Part shown: positions 49,701-61,544 of the stretch, piece after piece
How positions within the stretch are numbered: the stretch's first letter is position 1
How the letters are laid out: every line of letters begins with the position of its first letter
NCBI GenBank assembly: GCA_030760725.1
Contig: JASWHV010000008.1
Location: 34,816,720 to 34,880,719, forward strand
Reading direction: 5' to 3'
DNA: 64,000 nucleotides
DNA from: Neostapfia colusana
Taxonomy: Eukaryota > Streptophyta > Magnoliopsida > Poales > Poaceae
The notes under the pieces: model-generated
What the model was told of the DNA's origin: nothing
The model's input: only the letters and a program-made list of their open reading frames with translations
Database searches by the model: none
Made by a program: the position numbers and the translations under genes

Positions 49701-51121
49701 GCGGAGGAAGGTGACGAGCGCGCCTTCCTATTTGCTATCCAGGCCCTGGCTACCCGGGTGGTCTGGGTGGCATTGGCGCCGATTTGGACGAGCCTCATGG
49801 GGACGTCACCCTCGTCGAGGGGTTGCACACGGGGTGCTGTGGTAGAGGGACGGTGGCGTGCACTCATGTGGAGCCGGTTTGGTTTCTGCACTGCCGGGGG
49901 TTGTTTCTCTAGCTGTTGTAAGCACTTGGAGCTTTTCCAAGGCTGACACTGCAGCAGTACGGTCTCCACGAATCCTGAGGACGCCTGTTGGTGTAGGCAT
50001 CTTCAAGATGAGGTAGCCCTAGTGGTCTACTGCCATGAATCGGTACAGGGCTGTCCTGCCAATTATGGCGTTGAAGGGGAGGTCGATCTCCGCCACGTCG
50101 AACAGAATGTACTCTGTCCTATAGCTGTCGGGTGCCCCAAAGGTTACCGGGAGGCTTATGTGGCCGTAGGGAACGACCTGTCCCGGCCCTACCCCTCAGA
50201 ACGGGCTCGATGGGGTGAGCTTGGCCATCGGGATCTGCAGCTTCTGGACAGCTGCACGACTGATGAGGTTCAGTCCAGCCCCGCCATCCACCAAAACGTG
50301 GTACATCCTCAGTTGGCCGGCCCCAGCAATGTTCCTGAGGCAGTCGGTGGCATCAAAGCTGATGGGGGTTCCCATCCTCCTGAGGTGCGGTGCGGCACTC
50401 GGGAGGGGAGCCACCGACGCTACCGCTCGGCGCAAGGTCTTAACCGCGCTTCGGGACGAGGGGTCAGCGGACCCACCGTAGATGACGTAGAGCATCTTCC
50501 GGCGCTCGTCATCACTGGAGCTGGAGCTCTCATGATTGCGCACCGCCTTCACGGCGCGCTGAGGCTCCTGGAACTCCACCTGGTGGCCGACGTCGTCTGG
50601 GGCGTCGACCTTCTGCTTGCCCTACCTTTGACTGTAGGGTGGGGCATCAGTTAGAAGCTGCTTCCCTTTCCGGAAGCGCTCCGCGAGCTTTTGGATTTCC
50701 CGGCACTCGGCAGCAGTATGGTAACTGGTGCCGTGCACGGGGCATAGCTCGCCCTGGCCCCCATCTGGAGCCGGTGACTGTCGCGGCCTTTTGTCGGGGC
50801 ACGGCCCCCGAGCTCCACTGGGTGCCGCTGCTGCGGCAACGGGGCTGCGGCCGGCGGTTTCATCTTGCCACCGCCCCTGTTCTTGATCTTCCTGCCGCTT
50901 CCATAGGAAGCGGCGCCAGATCCTGGCTGCCCCCCTGGCTCGGAGGCTGGCAGTGAGTGCCAGTTCCGCCCTTCGGCTGCTCTGGCGCACTTGTCCGCCA
51001 GGCTGAAGAGGTCTGAGACGTCGCGGACCTCTCTAGTCGCGAGCTTATCGAGCATCTTCTTGTTCTGAACGCCTTGCCGGAACGCCACCACCACAGAAGC
51101 GTTCTGGATGTGTTGGATGGT
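49701..51121 (-). pseudogene. Gag C-terminus and protease of element A
   Basis: Frames 50990-50622 and 50579-50196, with several frame changes. The gag tail has the CX2HX4HX4C knuckle (CPVHGTSYHTAAEC, about 50710-50750). The protease active site VDGGAGLNLIS is near 50280, with a deletion of about 13 codons just before it compared with C. 49700-50190 encodes the post-protease segment in broken frames. F cuts the gag core at 51121. Confidence 0.82.
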
Positions 51122-52218
51122 TGTCAAAGTGTTCGGTCCACACTTCCCCCGGGCCTGCACTGGGCAGCCCGCGGAGGTTCTTTTTTCGGTGGGGCTAGTC
51201 CCTTGCGGAGAGCTTGCGCGGATGGACGAGTTAGTAAGAGCTTGACGCGGTGAGTTTTACGTGGTTCAGGCCGCCGGAGCGTAAAACCCTACGTCCACGG
51301 CGAGCTATGGAGCTCGCTGTATTGCTTGCTGCTCAGGGCCGGAGTCCTGAGCTTGGGGGTGAGTTACAGCTTGGGAGTGTATGGCTAGCGTATGAGTTGC
51401 AAAATGCGAACCCTTGCTATCGTCGCCTACCCGAGCCTTTTATAGTCCAAGACTCGGGCAGCTTACAAGCGGGGCCGGGACCCGACAGGTGGTCCCGGGA
51501 AGATTGTCTATCATCTACCGTATCTGCAGTTATGCCGGTAGTTGTCTCTGGTCGAAGGCTTCTGAGTCTTCATCTTGCCGCCCTGCCCATGCCGTATGCT
51601 AGTCGTAGTGGTTGATGACGGCGCAGGCGGCATGGGATGTCTTGTCGCGGTGTTTATTGGCTGGCAGGTTCTGACACCGCGTGCTAGTCTGTGATGCGAC
51701 TGGGCGCACCGGCACCTGACAGAGGCGTGCTCCGCGTCTCCGCGTCTTGGGAAGATGCGGGCCTTGAATACCTTGTACGGGCAAGGTATGGGGCGTCTTT
51801 ATGCCCGCTGCCTATCTCTCGGGGGCAGGCAGCACCGTTCTTCTGGCCACGTGGCGGGCCCGGAGCCCTTCTCAGAGGAGAGGAGGGTCCGGCCTGCGGG
51901 GCACGTGGAGCCTCCGGACCTCTCCCCGCGGAGGGGGAGGTCCGGCTTCTGTCGGCCACGTGGCGGGCACGGAGCTCTTCTCTGAGGAGGGGGAGGTCCG
52001 GCCCCGCCGGACGCGTGGCGCCTTCGGACCCCTCTCCCGCGGAGGGGGAGGTCCGGCTTCTGTATGCCACGTGGCGGGCCCGGAGCTCTCCTCTGAGGAG
52101 AGGGAGGTCCGGCCCCGCCGGACGCGTGGCGCCTTCGGAGCTCTCCCTTCGGAGAAGGGCGAGTTCCTTAGGCATTTTCCCCTGTGCGCGGGGGTACCCC
52201 ATATCTCAGGTACCGACA
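51122..52218 (-). repeat. 3' LTR of element F
   Basis: Complete 1097-bp LTR with G-box array (about 51850-52150) and TATAAAAG on the minus strand near 51435-51442. Inserted in the gag of A. Confidence 0.92.
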
Positions 52219-52708
52219 GTTGCCCCCGGGGCCATCTCGGGGGAGACAGCGAGCCCGAGGTGGGACCTCCGTCTCTTCCGATCCGCGCACTTTCTCTAAG
52301 TCCCGAATTGACAACTGCCGGAGCATGAACGGCCGCGGGATCGTGGGAGCGTGCGCTCACTTGATGGTTGCTTTTACTGCGGCGGTTCCGAAGACTGCCA
52401 CTTCTGCACGTTGCAGTGCATTCTTCGGGAACCGCCGAAGTGCCCTGCCGGCTTATCTTCTCAGGAGACTGACTCCTTGACCCACCGCTTCAGTTGGGCG
52501 GCTTGGGTCCACCCGTCATCAGCACTCGGTCTAGGAGCCAAAGCGGTTGCCGATGCGGTGTATTCGAAGAGTTCTGAATCGCTTGGAATTGCACCTGGGA
52601 AGTTTTTAGAGGGGATCTTACCCACATTGCGGCTTCCCTTCGCACCTCTCTGCGTTTCTTCTTGGACTCTTGTGCTTTTGCTCTCTTGCCCTTGAGTTCT
52701 CCCTCGCC

Positions 52709-52926
52709 ATGGCCTCAAACCCGCCACCAGAGAAGAAGCGCGCTCGATCTCCTCCAGCGGCGGCGTCTGTGCCAAGTCGGGAATCTGGGGTGCCTGGCAC
52801 TCCTTCCGGTGGCGACTCGAAGAGGCCCCGGGCTGATGCGTTGAGGGAAGCTTCTGGGGCGTCCTCTGTTCCGCCAGTTCAAGCGACTGCGGAGCGGCCG
52901 TCAGTGACGGTAGCGGGCTCTGGGAG
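52709..52926 (+). pseudogene. Shortened antisense gene of element F, truncated by LTR G
   Basis: The first 72 codons match 23970-24187 of E almost perfectly (MASNPPPEKKRARSPP start, SGGDSKRPRAD). At 52927 the G LTR begins, so the coiled coil and conserved tail are lost. Confidence 0.85.
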
Positions 52927-55900
52927 TGTAAGGGCCTCAGTTTTTGACACACATTTGCAGTGTTCATCACCACACCACACACCTCATTTGAGGAAGGATG
53001 ATGAACACAAATGAAGAGCAAGTAACAATTATCAACATGCTCATTAGAGAACAAACTCACACATTGCAAAAGTGGTATTTCCCACATGTGATATAGATGG
53101 GCTGGACATATGAAAACTCCTACACTTTACTAAGGATGCCCATGCCAAGTTTTACCCAAATTCAAAACCTTTTTGAGGTCATTTTGGGTATAGTTAGGAA
53201 GAGGGCAGTTTGAAACCATATTCAAATTCAAACTGTTTTTATCCCATGAATTTAAAAGTGGGAGGCATATTCTTACTCAGCACATTTTTGTGAGCTCACA
53301 CACCAATTTTCACTCCATTTGGAGTTGATCTTGACATGAGCTAAGTGGGAGAAATTAAAACTTTATTTGAATTTCAAACTGAACTTGTGCTGAAATTCAT
53401 TCAAACCAAACCTCATTTGAACTTTGATCAATTCAAATGGCTCATGGATGAATAATTTGAATTGCCAAGGGTAGTATGGGGTTCACTGTTTACAACAGTG
53501 ATTAGGAGTAAATTTCAGAGGTTAAAACTGGAAGTAGAACCCACATGTCAGCCACTGCTCAGATCAAACCGACTGAGACTTTTTCACTCGGGTCGCCGAG
53601 CCGCAGCGGTGATCGCCACCGAGGGCAGCCGCCGCGCCAGCAGCTGCTTGCCCACGCGCGGGGTGAGGCGGTGCAGAGCCTTCTTAAGGCGCCTGCCCCC
53701 CTCCTCGGCCGAGGCACCACCGTTCTTCCCTGCAAGAACTCAGCGCCGGCCGAAAATTTCCACAGCTCGGAATCGATCGGAGAACGCCGATCGCAGCTCC
53801 CTCCGTCCACTCCAGAGCCCCAGCAAGGTACTAGAGACCTTCCTCTGTCCTCCCCGTGGCTAGAATTCGGTTGAAACCGATTGATATCGGCTGTGCCAAA
53901 AGATCAAATTCGGGACTTGGAACCGCCGCACCTCGGGCTCTCGTGGACAGCCCAACCAGGGCGTTGTCACGCCCGAGCCAAGGCACCCTTGGACGCGCTG
54001 GTGACCGGTGCTGCTCATTCCCGAGCCACAGCTCGAGTGGTTGCTCACCGGCGGCGAATTTCCACTTTTCCCCTTTCTGTGTGCAGAACGACCTTCGGAT
54101 ACGATTCTGTTTAATTCGTGCTCTAGAAAGGATTAGAGGGCCTCAAGCCGCTCTCACACAAGCTAGACACGGTAACGCACAAGTTGCCTTCACAACTCTG
54201 GGCCGGAGAACCTCTGTACCCGGCGTAATTTGAGGTCTATCAATGGCGGGATGAACGGGCGGCATCGGGCGCACGGTGAGGACCTATTTCGGGCCTTCCC
54301 CGAGCTGCCTCGAGCTCATGTCGACCTTCTATGAGGTCCAATGATGCTCCCCGACCGATTTCCCAAGTAGTTGAGGTGCTAGGGAACTCAGCAGACATGG
54401 CCGAAGTCGTTCCGAGGTGGCGGCTCGTCGCCGACCATGCTCCGGCCATTGTCATGAGCAGCTGACCCTAGAATCCTGTTCCCCGAGTAAAAGTAGGCAG
54501 GGGCGGCCAGAATAGAGAAGCTTGGAGCTGTACAGAAGCCGGCGGCAAGCTCTCCGGCGAGGTTCCTCGGCGGAGGGGCGCGGGCGTCACGAGGTTGAAG
54601 AAGGGGGGTGGACCCCAGCTGTCAGTGGGAGATATTTTGAATCGGGATCCGCTGCGGTCGGGATCGGGTGTGCTGGCGCGCAAAATCATTGTGGGCCGCG
54701 GTGTGCTGTCGCCTCGGCGTGCGACGCGTGTCCCCTAGGCCCACGCGCGAGTTTAAACTTTTTCCCGATTTTCAGATTTCCTTCAAACTTCAAAACCTCA
54801 TAACTTTGGCTAGAAAGCTCCAAATTGAGTAAACCAAATTTTGCTGGATTCAGCTCTCTGAGTACTTTCCAGCAAAGAAAGTTTCACTTCATGAAATTCC
54901 TTAATTCTCCAGAATTAAATCCTAAAAGTTTGAACTGTTTGGAATTTTAACTGGAGAATCCTGTGGAGGAAAATCCTGAAATTTTGCTGGGATGTTCACC
55001 AAAATATCCCTGAACTACCATAAAAATTTCAGACCCATTGGAGATCATTTGATCCACCTAATGGTGTGATTAGTGAAACTGTTCCAAAGAAAATAGAAAA
55101 TGTTCAGAAACATTTTCAGAATTTTCTCTGAAATTGTTTAGCTCATATCTTTAGTTAGGAACTTCCAAATTAAGTAAGACCAACTCCATTAGAACCCTCT
55201 GAAAATCTAGTTTTCAGAAAGTCATAGTGTGTTCCATGAAAATCCCTAGAACACCCTAAGAGTGCCAATTAAGGTCAAGTACATAATTAATTGTGGAGGG
55301 CTCAAATGAGCTTTGCTGCAACTAAAACTTGACCAAGTCTCTGTTTAGGTTGTAACCAAGCCACAGTAAAAGTTTCACAGTCATTGGTCTCGTCTAGTAA
55401 GAGTTATAGACATCACAAGATTAAAAGTAAATACAACTGCATTTAAATTAATACATGTATTGCTTCTATCATGTAGTCGCTAAAGTCGAGGAGGAACCCG
55501 AAGTCCTAGACTTCGTTACTCCGGAGGAACAGCTAGCCTACGACCAAGAGCAGCAAGGCAAGCTCCGGTTTGCATTAACCTTTTTACAAATTTTTACTGT
55601 TTTGAGCACATACTTTACAGACTCGACATGTAGAGAATGCCGTGCTATTATGCTTAGGATCTCGGTAGAAGTCGAGTAGTTGGAATCTACTTGCGAGGTA
55701 AGGTTTTATCACACGTTTTGGTCAGAATAGAAAATGGCTTAAGAGTGGAGAAAATGAGACCCAGCAGGGGGGATAGGAAGCAGTGAGCGGAGGTCTCACA
55801 TGTGTAGCCCTGTTGGTGTCGATTGATGACCGAGTCATGTGCGGGCCTGATGAACAAGTATCGAACAGTACCGGATGGCATACTGACATAAGCAGGAAAC

Positions 55901-56916
55901 CGATGTAATTGGTTAACCTGGGTGCCGAGGCTTACCAAACCGTAAATAGGAGTGGGTTGAGGGTAGCAAGGTGTAAATCTGCCGGTGGGCACAGTCACGA
56001 TCCATGCGGGGACCTCCTGCCCGTTACGGATGGACCGGTTCGGTAGTTGGGTTGCCTTTGAAAGGTTGTTGCATACAACAGAATAGGAAGGGGTGTGGAA
56101 TCACGCTTCTGAAAATGGGTGTACGCAACGTGTTGTCCGGATGTCTCCTGATTGCAATCACCGTCCCTCGCGGTTATTTGAGTACCGCTTGTTCACTGTT
56201 CTGTGACGTAGTGAGAAGTGAAGTAAGCCATATGAATGATAATATGCTGTGATGATATATTAATGTTTTGGAAACCATGTATGCTGTAGATGTAGAGCTA
56301 GTTAAGTTTATTTTCCGCTTTGGGCATCACCACATCGGAGGAAAGCATTTCTTGTTTGATTGTGGACTTCCGATGTGAGGGCTGCCTAAGGCACATGAAT
56401 CTGCTGCTATAAAACTGAAAGTAAGGATCAACTTATTGGAGTGTCCTTGTTGCAAATTCCTTCTTTTTTCCTATCTTACACATCCCTGCATGTAGAGTTA
56501 CATGCCTAGGCTCGTCGGTTAAGCCTTGCTGGGCCATCGTGCTCACGGTTGCAATATTTGAGCTGTATGCAGGTGAGAGCTATGAGGAGGGGTCCGAGGA
56601 CAAGGCAATGCCCCCGTCGGGTTACACGGCCGAGCTGGAGCCCTGCACGCCGCCGTGATCTTCGTTGGAGTGCTGCTAGTGTGTAGAGTCCCCGGGCTGG
56701 ACGGCTGCACTTTTGCATAGCTAGGCTGAGAGTTTAGCTGTTAATAAGACTTCCGCTGTATAATTAAGTTTTGTAAAAAGACCTCCGCTGTTTTATATCA
56801 AATAAAAGTTTGTATGTTGTTCTTAATTCTTTTCATGTGTGGTGTTTGGTGCCGCATCGCACGGCACCACCCTATGCGATCCTGGAGTGGGTGAACCACG
56901 GGGTGGTCCCCACACA
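52927..56916 (+). repeat. LTR G, Tekay-type, related to the B LTR
   Basis: Begins TGTAAGGGCC like B and aligns along its length, closely for the first 2.7 kb and then with large indels (55610-56500). It ends near CCCCACACA at about 56916, where B ends TCGTGTCA. No primer site follows; the next bases belong to a gag gene in mid-frame. It contains the split mini-frame and an AATAAA signal near 56801. Confidence 0.8.
55477..56658 (+). other. Putative split mini-frame in LTR G
   Basis: Segment 1 is 55477-55557, 81 nt with one synonymous change relative to B, before a GCAAGC donor. Segment 2 is 56573-56658, after TGTATGCAG; it completes the split Gly codon and stays open to TGA, ending with PCTPP. 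Segment 2 is quite different from B in sequence but keeps YEEG, the CTP ending, length and phase. The intervening and flanking DNA is far more diverged than segment 1. Confidence 0.45.
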
Positions 56917-58460
56917 ACCAAGAAGAGGACCACGTCGAAGTTCCTGAGAATGACAACCCCGGAGCTGGTGCAAACAACCTGGAACGGTTGATGTCCATGC
57001 AGAATCAGCTCACGCAAACCATGATCCAAACTTTGGGTCACTGCAGGCCAACAACAACAACCCCGTTCCTGCACCACCGGCACCACCGCCGGCTCACAAC
57101 AGACTGGGAGAGTTCATGAGGATTCGACCACCCACTTTCTCACAAGCTAATGACCCCATGGAGGCCGATGACTGGTTGAAGTCCATGGAGAAGAAGCTTG
57201 CCATAGTTCAGTGCAATGACCGAGAGAAAGTTCTCTTTGTGTTGCACCAACTTATGGGAGCTGCCGCCGACTGTTGGGACGCCCTTTGTAACGCTCATGA
57301 CAACCCGGAGACTATTACTTGGACCGAGTTCAAGGAGAGTTTCCGCTCTCATTACATCCCTGCTGGTGTCATGATGCTCAAAATACAGGAGTTTGTAGGT
57401 CTCCGCCAAGACAAGAAGACTGTGAACGAGTATCTCAACAAGTTCACACAGCTTTCAAGGTATGCCCTCGAGGATATCAACTCGGACCAACGGAAGCAGT
57501 ACCTGTTCATGAGAGGGTTGAACAATGAGATCCAGGTTCAGCTCCTCAACAATGACTATGGAAACTTCCAGAAGCTAGTTGACAAAGCCATAGTGGTTGA
57601 AAGCAAGATCCGGGAGATCGAGCAAGAGGGCAAAACGAAGATGCTGTACCAGCCACAAGGGAGCAACGTACGCCCTCGGTACATGCCCCCAGCTGCACCA
57701 CAGTATGGATCGACCGCTCCTGCATACCGCCCTAATAAGTCACCGCAGCAACGCCCTGTCATGCAAGCACCTCGTGTGCCTTTGCCTCCTGCGCCCCAAC
57801 CCATCATGGGCGTCCCTGCTCAAAACCCCCTCCCAATCGTCCCCGCTGTCGTGGGCAACAAGGCATGCTTTGCATGCAGAGGGACAGGACACTTTGCGAG
57901 CAAGTGCCTGAAGAGAGGTCCTGGACAGCAAGGCAACGTGCCCAAGCAGAACCCACGGTCAAACGGAGGAGCTAATCAAGGGAACCGTGGACAGCAGAAC
58001 TACGCTCGCGGCAATGTGAACCATGTTTCTGCTGAGGAAGCACAACAGGCTGAGGACGTCGTGATTGGTATGTTGTTTGCCAACTCCAACCCAGCCACCA
58101 TTTTATTTGATTCCAGAGCTTCGCATTCATTCATATCATCCAAGTATGTTGCCAAGTATAATCTACCCATATCACACTTGAAATATACTATGTTGGTTAA
58201 TTCTCCCGGTGGAGAGATGAGGACTAATATAGTGTGTCCGAAAGTAAACCTTAAAATAAAGGGGGGTAGACTTCCTTGCCAACCTCATTGTATTTGATTC
58301 CCAAGGGCTTGACATAATACTCGGAATGGATGGGTTAAGCAAGCACAACGGAGTGATCCAATGTGCTGAAAGGAGCGTGCAGTTGACAAACGAGCACGGT
58401 ATTCGAGTTTGAGTCAGCCCAACCAACAACCGAGAAGGCAACGTTAAACCACGTTGAAGG
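56917..58460 (+). pseudogene. Gag-protease of element H (Tekay-like)
   Basis: Enters in mid-gag with no start codon. One frame change lies near 57045, then it is open 57116-58297. The gag core has PPTFSQANDPMEADDWL, a CCHC knuckle (CFACRGTGHFASKC, about 57866-57910) and a protease active site in which the Gly of DSGAS reads Arg (DSRAS, about 58110). One extra G at 58261-58266 shifts the frame. The protein differs clearly from B but belongs to the same broad lineage. Confidence 0.85.
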
Positions 58461-59874
58461 AGCAATATTGAACGACATTTCCCTGGTTAAAGAATTCTCA
58501 GACGTGTTCCTGGAAGAACTCCCAGGTATGCCACCCGACCGGGACATCGAGTTTGCCATTGATTTGGTACCTGGAACCGCACCTATAGTAAAGAGGCCCT
58601 ATAGGATGCCCATTAATGAGCTAGTGGAACTCAAGAAGCAAATTCAGGAGCAGCTAGAGAAGGGTTTTATACGTCCAAGCTCGTCACCATAGGGTGCCCC
58701 CGTGCTTTTCGTAGACAAGAAGGATGGAACCCAGAGGATATGTGTGGACTATAAGTCTCTCAATGAGGTGACGATCAAGAACAAATACCCTCTGCCATGT
58801 ATAGAGGACCTGTTCGACCAGATGAAAGGAGCCCGAGTGTTCTCCAAGATTGATCTTCGGTCAGGATACTTCCAGCTAAAGATTAAGCCCTCCGATATAC
58901 CCAAGACTGCCTTTTGAACACGGTAAGGTTCGTATGAATATACCGTAATGTCTTTGGGTTAACAAATGCACCTGCATATTTCATGTATCTCATGAACAAG
59001 GTCTTCATGGAGTACTTGGACAAGTTCTTCGTGGTTTTATCGACGACATTATGGTGTATTCAAGAAGTGAGGAGGAGCATGAAGAACATTTAAGATTGAC
59101 AATGCAGAAACTACGAGAGCATCAATTGTAGCCAAGCTCAGCAAGTGTCAATTCTGGCTAAAGGAGATATCGTTCCTAGGCCACATTATCTTTGAGGAAG
59201 GAGTATCGGTTGATCCAGGAAAAGTGGGAGATGTTCTGAAGTGGAACCAACCGCAAAACGTGAGGGATATTTGGAGTTCTCTTGGGATGGCTGGATACTA
59301 CCGACGGTTCATCAAGGACATCTGCAAGATAGCAAAGCCAATGACGGAGTTGCTAACGAAGGGAAAGGCGTTCCAATGGACCCCAGCGTGCCAAGAAAGC
59401 TTTGAGGAGCTCAAGAAAAGGCTAACCACAGCACCGGTTTTGGTATTGCCGGATGTAAGCAAGAGTTTTGACATATATTGTGACGCATCAAGAAAAGGGC
59501 TCGGATGCGTGCTCATGCAAGAAGGAGAAGTGGTAGCCTATGCGTCAAGGCAACTAAAGAAACACGAGCTGAATTACCCCACACATGACTTGGATCTAGC
59601 AGCCGTGGTACATGCCTTGAAGATTTGGAGACATTATATCCTTGGTCATAGATGTGAGATCTATACGGATCATAAGAGCCTCAAGTACATATTCACCCAA
59701 ATGGATTTGAATTTGAGGCAACGTCGATGGTTGGAACTTATCAAGGATTATGATGTTGGAATCAACTATCACCCCGGGAAGGCCAATGTAGTAGCCGGTG
59801 CATTGAGTCGAAAGGGAACTTGTCACCATCTCATGGTTCGGGAGCTACCACCCGAGCTACGCAAGGAGTTCTAA
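58461..59874 (+). pseudogene. Reverse transcriptase and RNase H of element H
   Basis: RT fragments: open to TAG at 58690-58692 (Trp codon), open again 58702-58917 (VDYKSLNEVTIKNKYPLP), TGA at 58915-58917, and frame changes near 58925-58960 and in the FIDD box near 59036. RNase H is open 59224-59874 (YCDASRKGLGCVL, TDHKSLKYIFTQ; the ADALSRK motif reads AGALSRK). Ends with TAA at 59872. Confidence 0.85.
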
Positions 59875-61387
59875 CGGTTACATCTCAGGTTTCTGAACGA
59901 GATGGAAGTGATGGAACTCCACTCTTCATTGGAACAAGAGATAAGAGATGGCCAAGCTGCGGATGAAGAGATCAAGGAGATTAAGGAAAGAATCCGACAA
60001 GGCATAGAGAAGGACTTCAAGGAAGACGAGAAGGGTACGCTTTGGCTAGGAAAAAAGGATTTGTGTGCCTAACGTGAAGCACATCCGCGACACAAAATTA
60101 AATGAGGCACACGAGTCACCTTATTCCATACATCCCGGCAGTACAAAGATGTACAAGGACTTGAAGACTTTTTATTGGTGGAATGGTATGAAGAGGGACA
60201 TAGCTGAATATGTTGCCCTATGCGACACATGCCAACGGGTGAAGGCCGAACATCAAAGACCCGCTGGACTGTTGCAACCATTGAAAGTACCCGAGTGGAA
60301 GTGGGAGGACATCAGCATGGATTTCATTGTCGGATTGCCATGTATTCAGTCGGGTTACGACTCCATCTGGGTCATTATGGACCGATTGACGAAAACCGCC
60401 CATTTCCTTCCTGTTAAGATCAAGTACAACGTTGCACAATTGGCCGAGTCATACATGGAGAAAATCGTGTGCCGCCATGGAGTTCTGAAGAGGATAGTCT
60501 CAGATCGGGGTTCTCAGTTTACCTCTAGGTTCTGGAGGAAGCTGCATAAAGCTATGGGTACACGACTGTATTTTAGCTCTGCTTACCACCCGCAGACCGA
60601 CGGGCAAACAGAAAGGACAAACCAAATTTTGGAGGACATGTTGAGAGCTTGCGCCTTGAAACATGGGCGTAGTTGGGATAGGATCTTGCCGTATGCTGAA
60701 TTCTCCTATAAAAACAGCTATCAAGCCAACTTGAAGATGTCACCTTTCGAAGCATTGTACGGTAGACGGTGTAGAACACCGTTGTTTTATAACGAGACCG
60801 GAGAGAACCAAGTGTTTGGACCTGAAGTGCTACAAGAGGCCGAGAAGCAAGTCCAAACAATATGGGAGAATTTGAAGGCTGCTGAGTCACAACAGAAAGG
60901 CTATTCGGACAATAGGCGAAGGAAGTTGACTTTTGAAGTAGGAGACTTCGTATACCTTAAGGTATCGCCTATCCGGGGACAATGACGTTTCAACGTCAAA
61001 GGCAAGCTAGCACCTCACTACATTGGACCATTCAAGATTTTGGGCAAGCGAGGAGAAGTAGCCTATCAACTAGAGCTCCTGATGCACCTCTCCGACGTGC
61101 ATGACGTGTTTCACATATCCCAGCTCAAGAAGTGCTTGAGAGTACCAGAAGAGCAAGTACCAATGGAAGAGCTCGAACTTCAAGAGGATCTGACCTATGC
61201 AGAGCACCCTGTCCAAATTTTGTACGTAAAGGAAAGGGTCACGAGGAACAAGGTGATCCTTTGGTGCAAAGTACAATGGAGCCATCACACAGAAGCAGAA
61301 GCTACATGGGAGTGTGAGGAAGACATCAAGGTAGAATTCCCTCATCTATTCTCTACTACCGAATCTCGAGGGCAAGATTCAATTTAA
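59875..61387 (+). pseudogene. Integrase and chromodomain-like tail of element H
   Basis: Frame lesions near 59880 and 60062, then open 60065-60985. The zinc domain contains HPGSTKMYKDLKTFYWW and CDTC. The core contains MDFIVGLP, VSDRGSQFTS and PQTDGQTERTNQ. A stop follows at 60985, and the tail is open 61040-61387, with DVFHISQLKKCL and the chromodomain-like QWSHHTEAEATWECEED. All three catalytic residues are present. Confidence 0.85.
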
Positions 61388-61399
61388 GGGGGGTAGACT
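61386..61399 (+). other. Polypurine tract of element H
   Basis: AAGGGGGGTAGACT immediately before TGTGACCC. A 15-nt identical copy (AAGGGGGGTAGACTT) also occurs inside the protease region at 58259-58273. Confidence 0.75.
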
Positions 61400-61544
61400 T
61401 GTGACCCTCAATTTTGTAATCATACATGCATTCATATTTCATGAAGAGAAACATTTTAAAATAAGTAGAAACAGAGAAAGAATAAAAAGATAGCCAAAAA
61501 TAACCAGTTCCAGTTCGCCTAGCAAGCCGTAGACTCTACCCGTG

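Larger units (their letters stand above)
1..51121 (-). mobile_element. Element A, Tat-lineage Ty3/gypsy retrotransposon, interrupted
   Basis: Oldest layer of the nest, read on the minus strand. Pieces in the window are the 3' LTR (1-806, its outer end lies before the window), interior 807-8443, and interior 49242-51121; everything from 8444 to 49241 is later insertion. Removing element E and one GAGAC copy restores a continuous reverse transcriptase frame across 8443/49242, which proves that the two halves belong together. Order in the sense of the element: gag, protease, RT, RNase H, integrase, then an extra gene on the opposite strand, then LTR. At 51121 the gag is cut by element F, so the 5' LTR and gag start are outside the window. 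The body carries several stops and frameshifts and cannot encode a working polyprotein. Confidence 0.9.
51122..52926 (-). mobile_element. Element F, Tat-type element of the E subfamily, cut by LTR G
   Basis: 3' LTR 51122-52218 (TGTCAAAGTG...GGTACCGACA, 1097 bp), then interior 52219-52926 with the start of the shortened antisense gene. The rest would lie beyond G and is not in the window, so the TSD cannot be checked. It shares the derived MASNPPPEKKRARSPP start with E. Confidence 0.85.
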
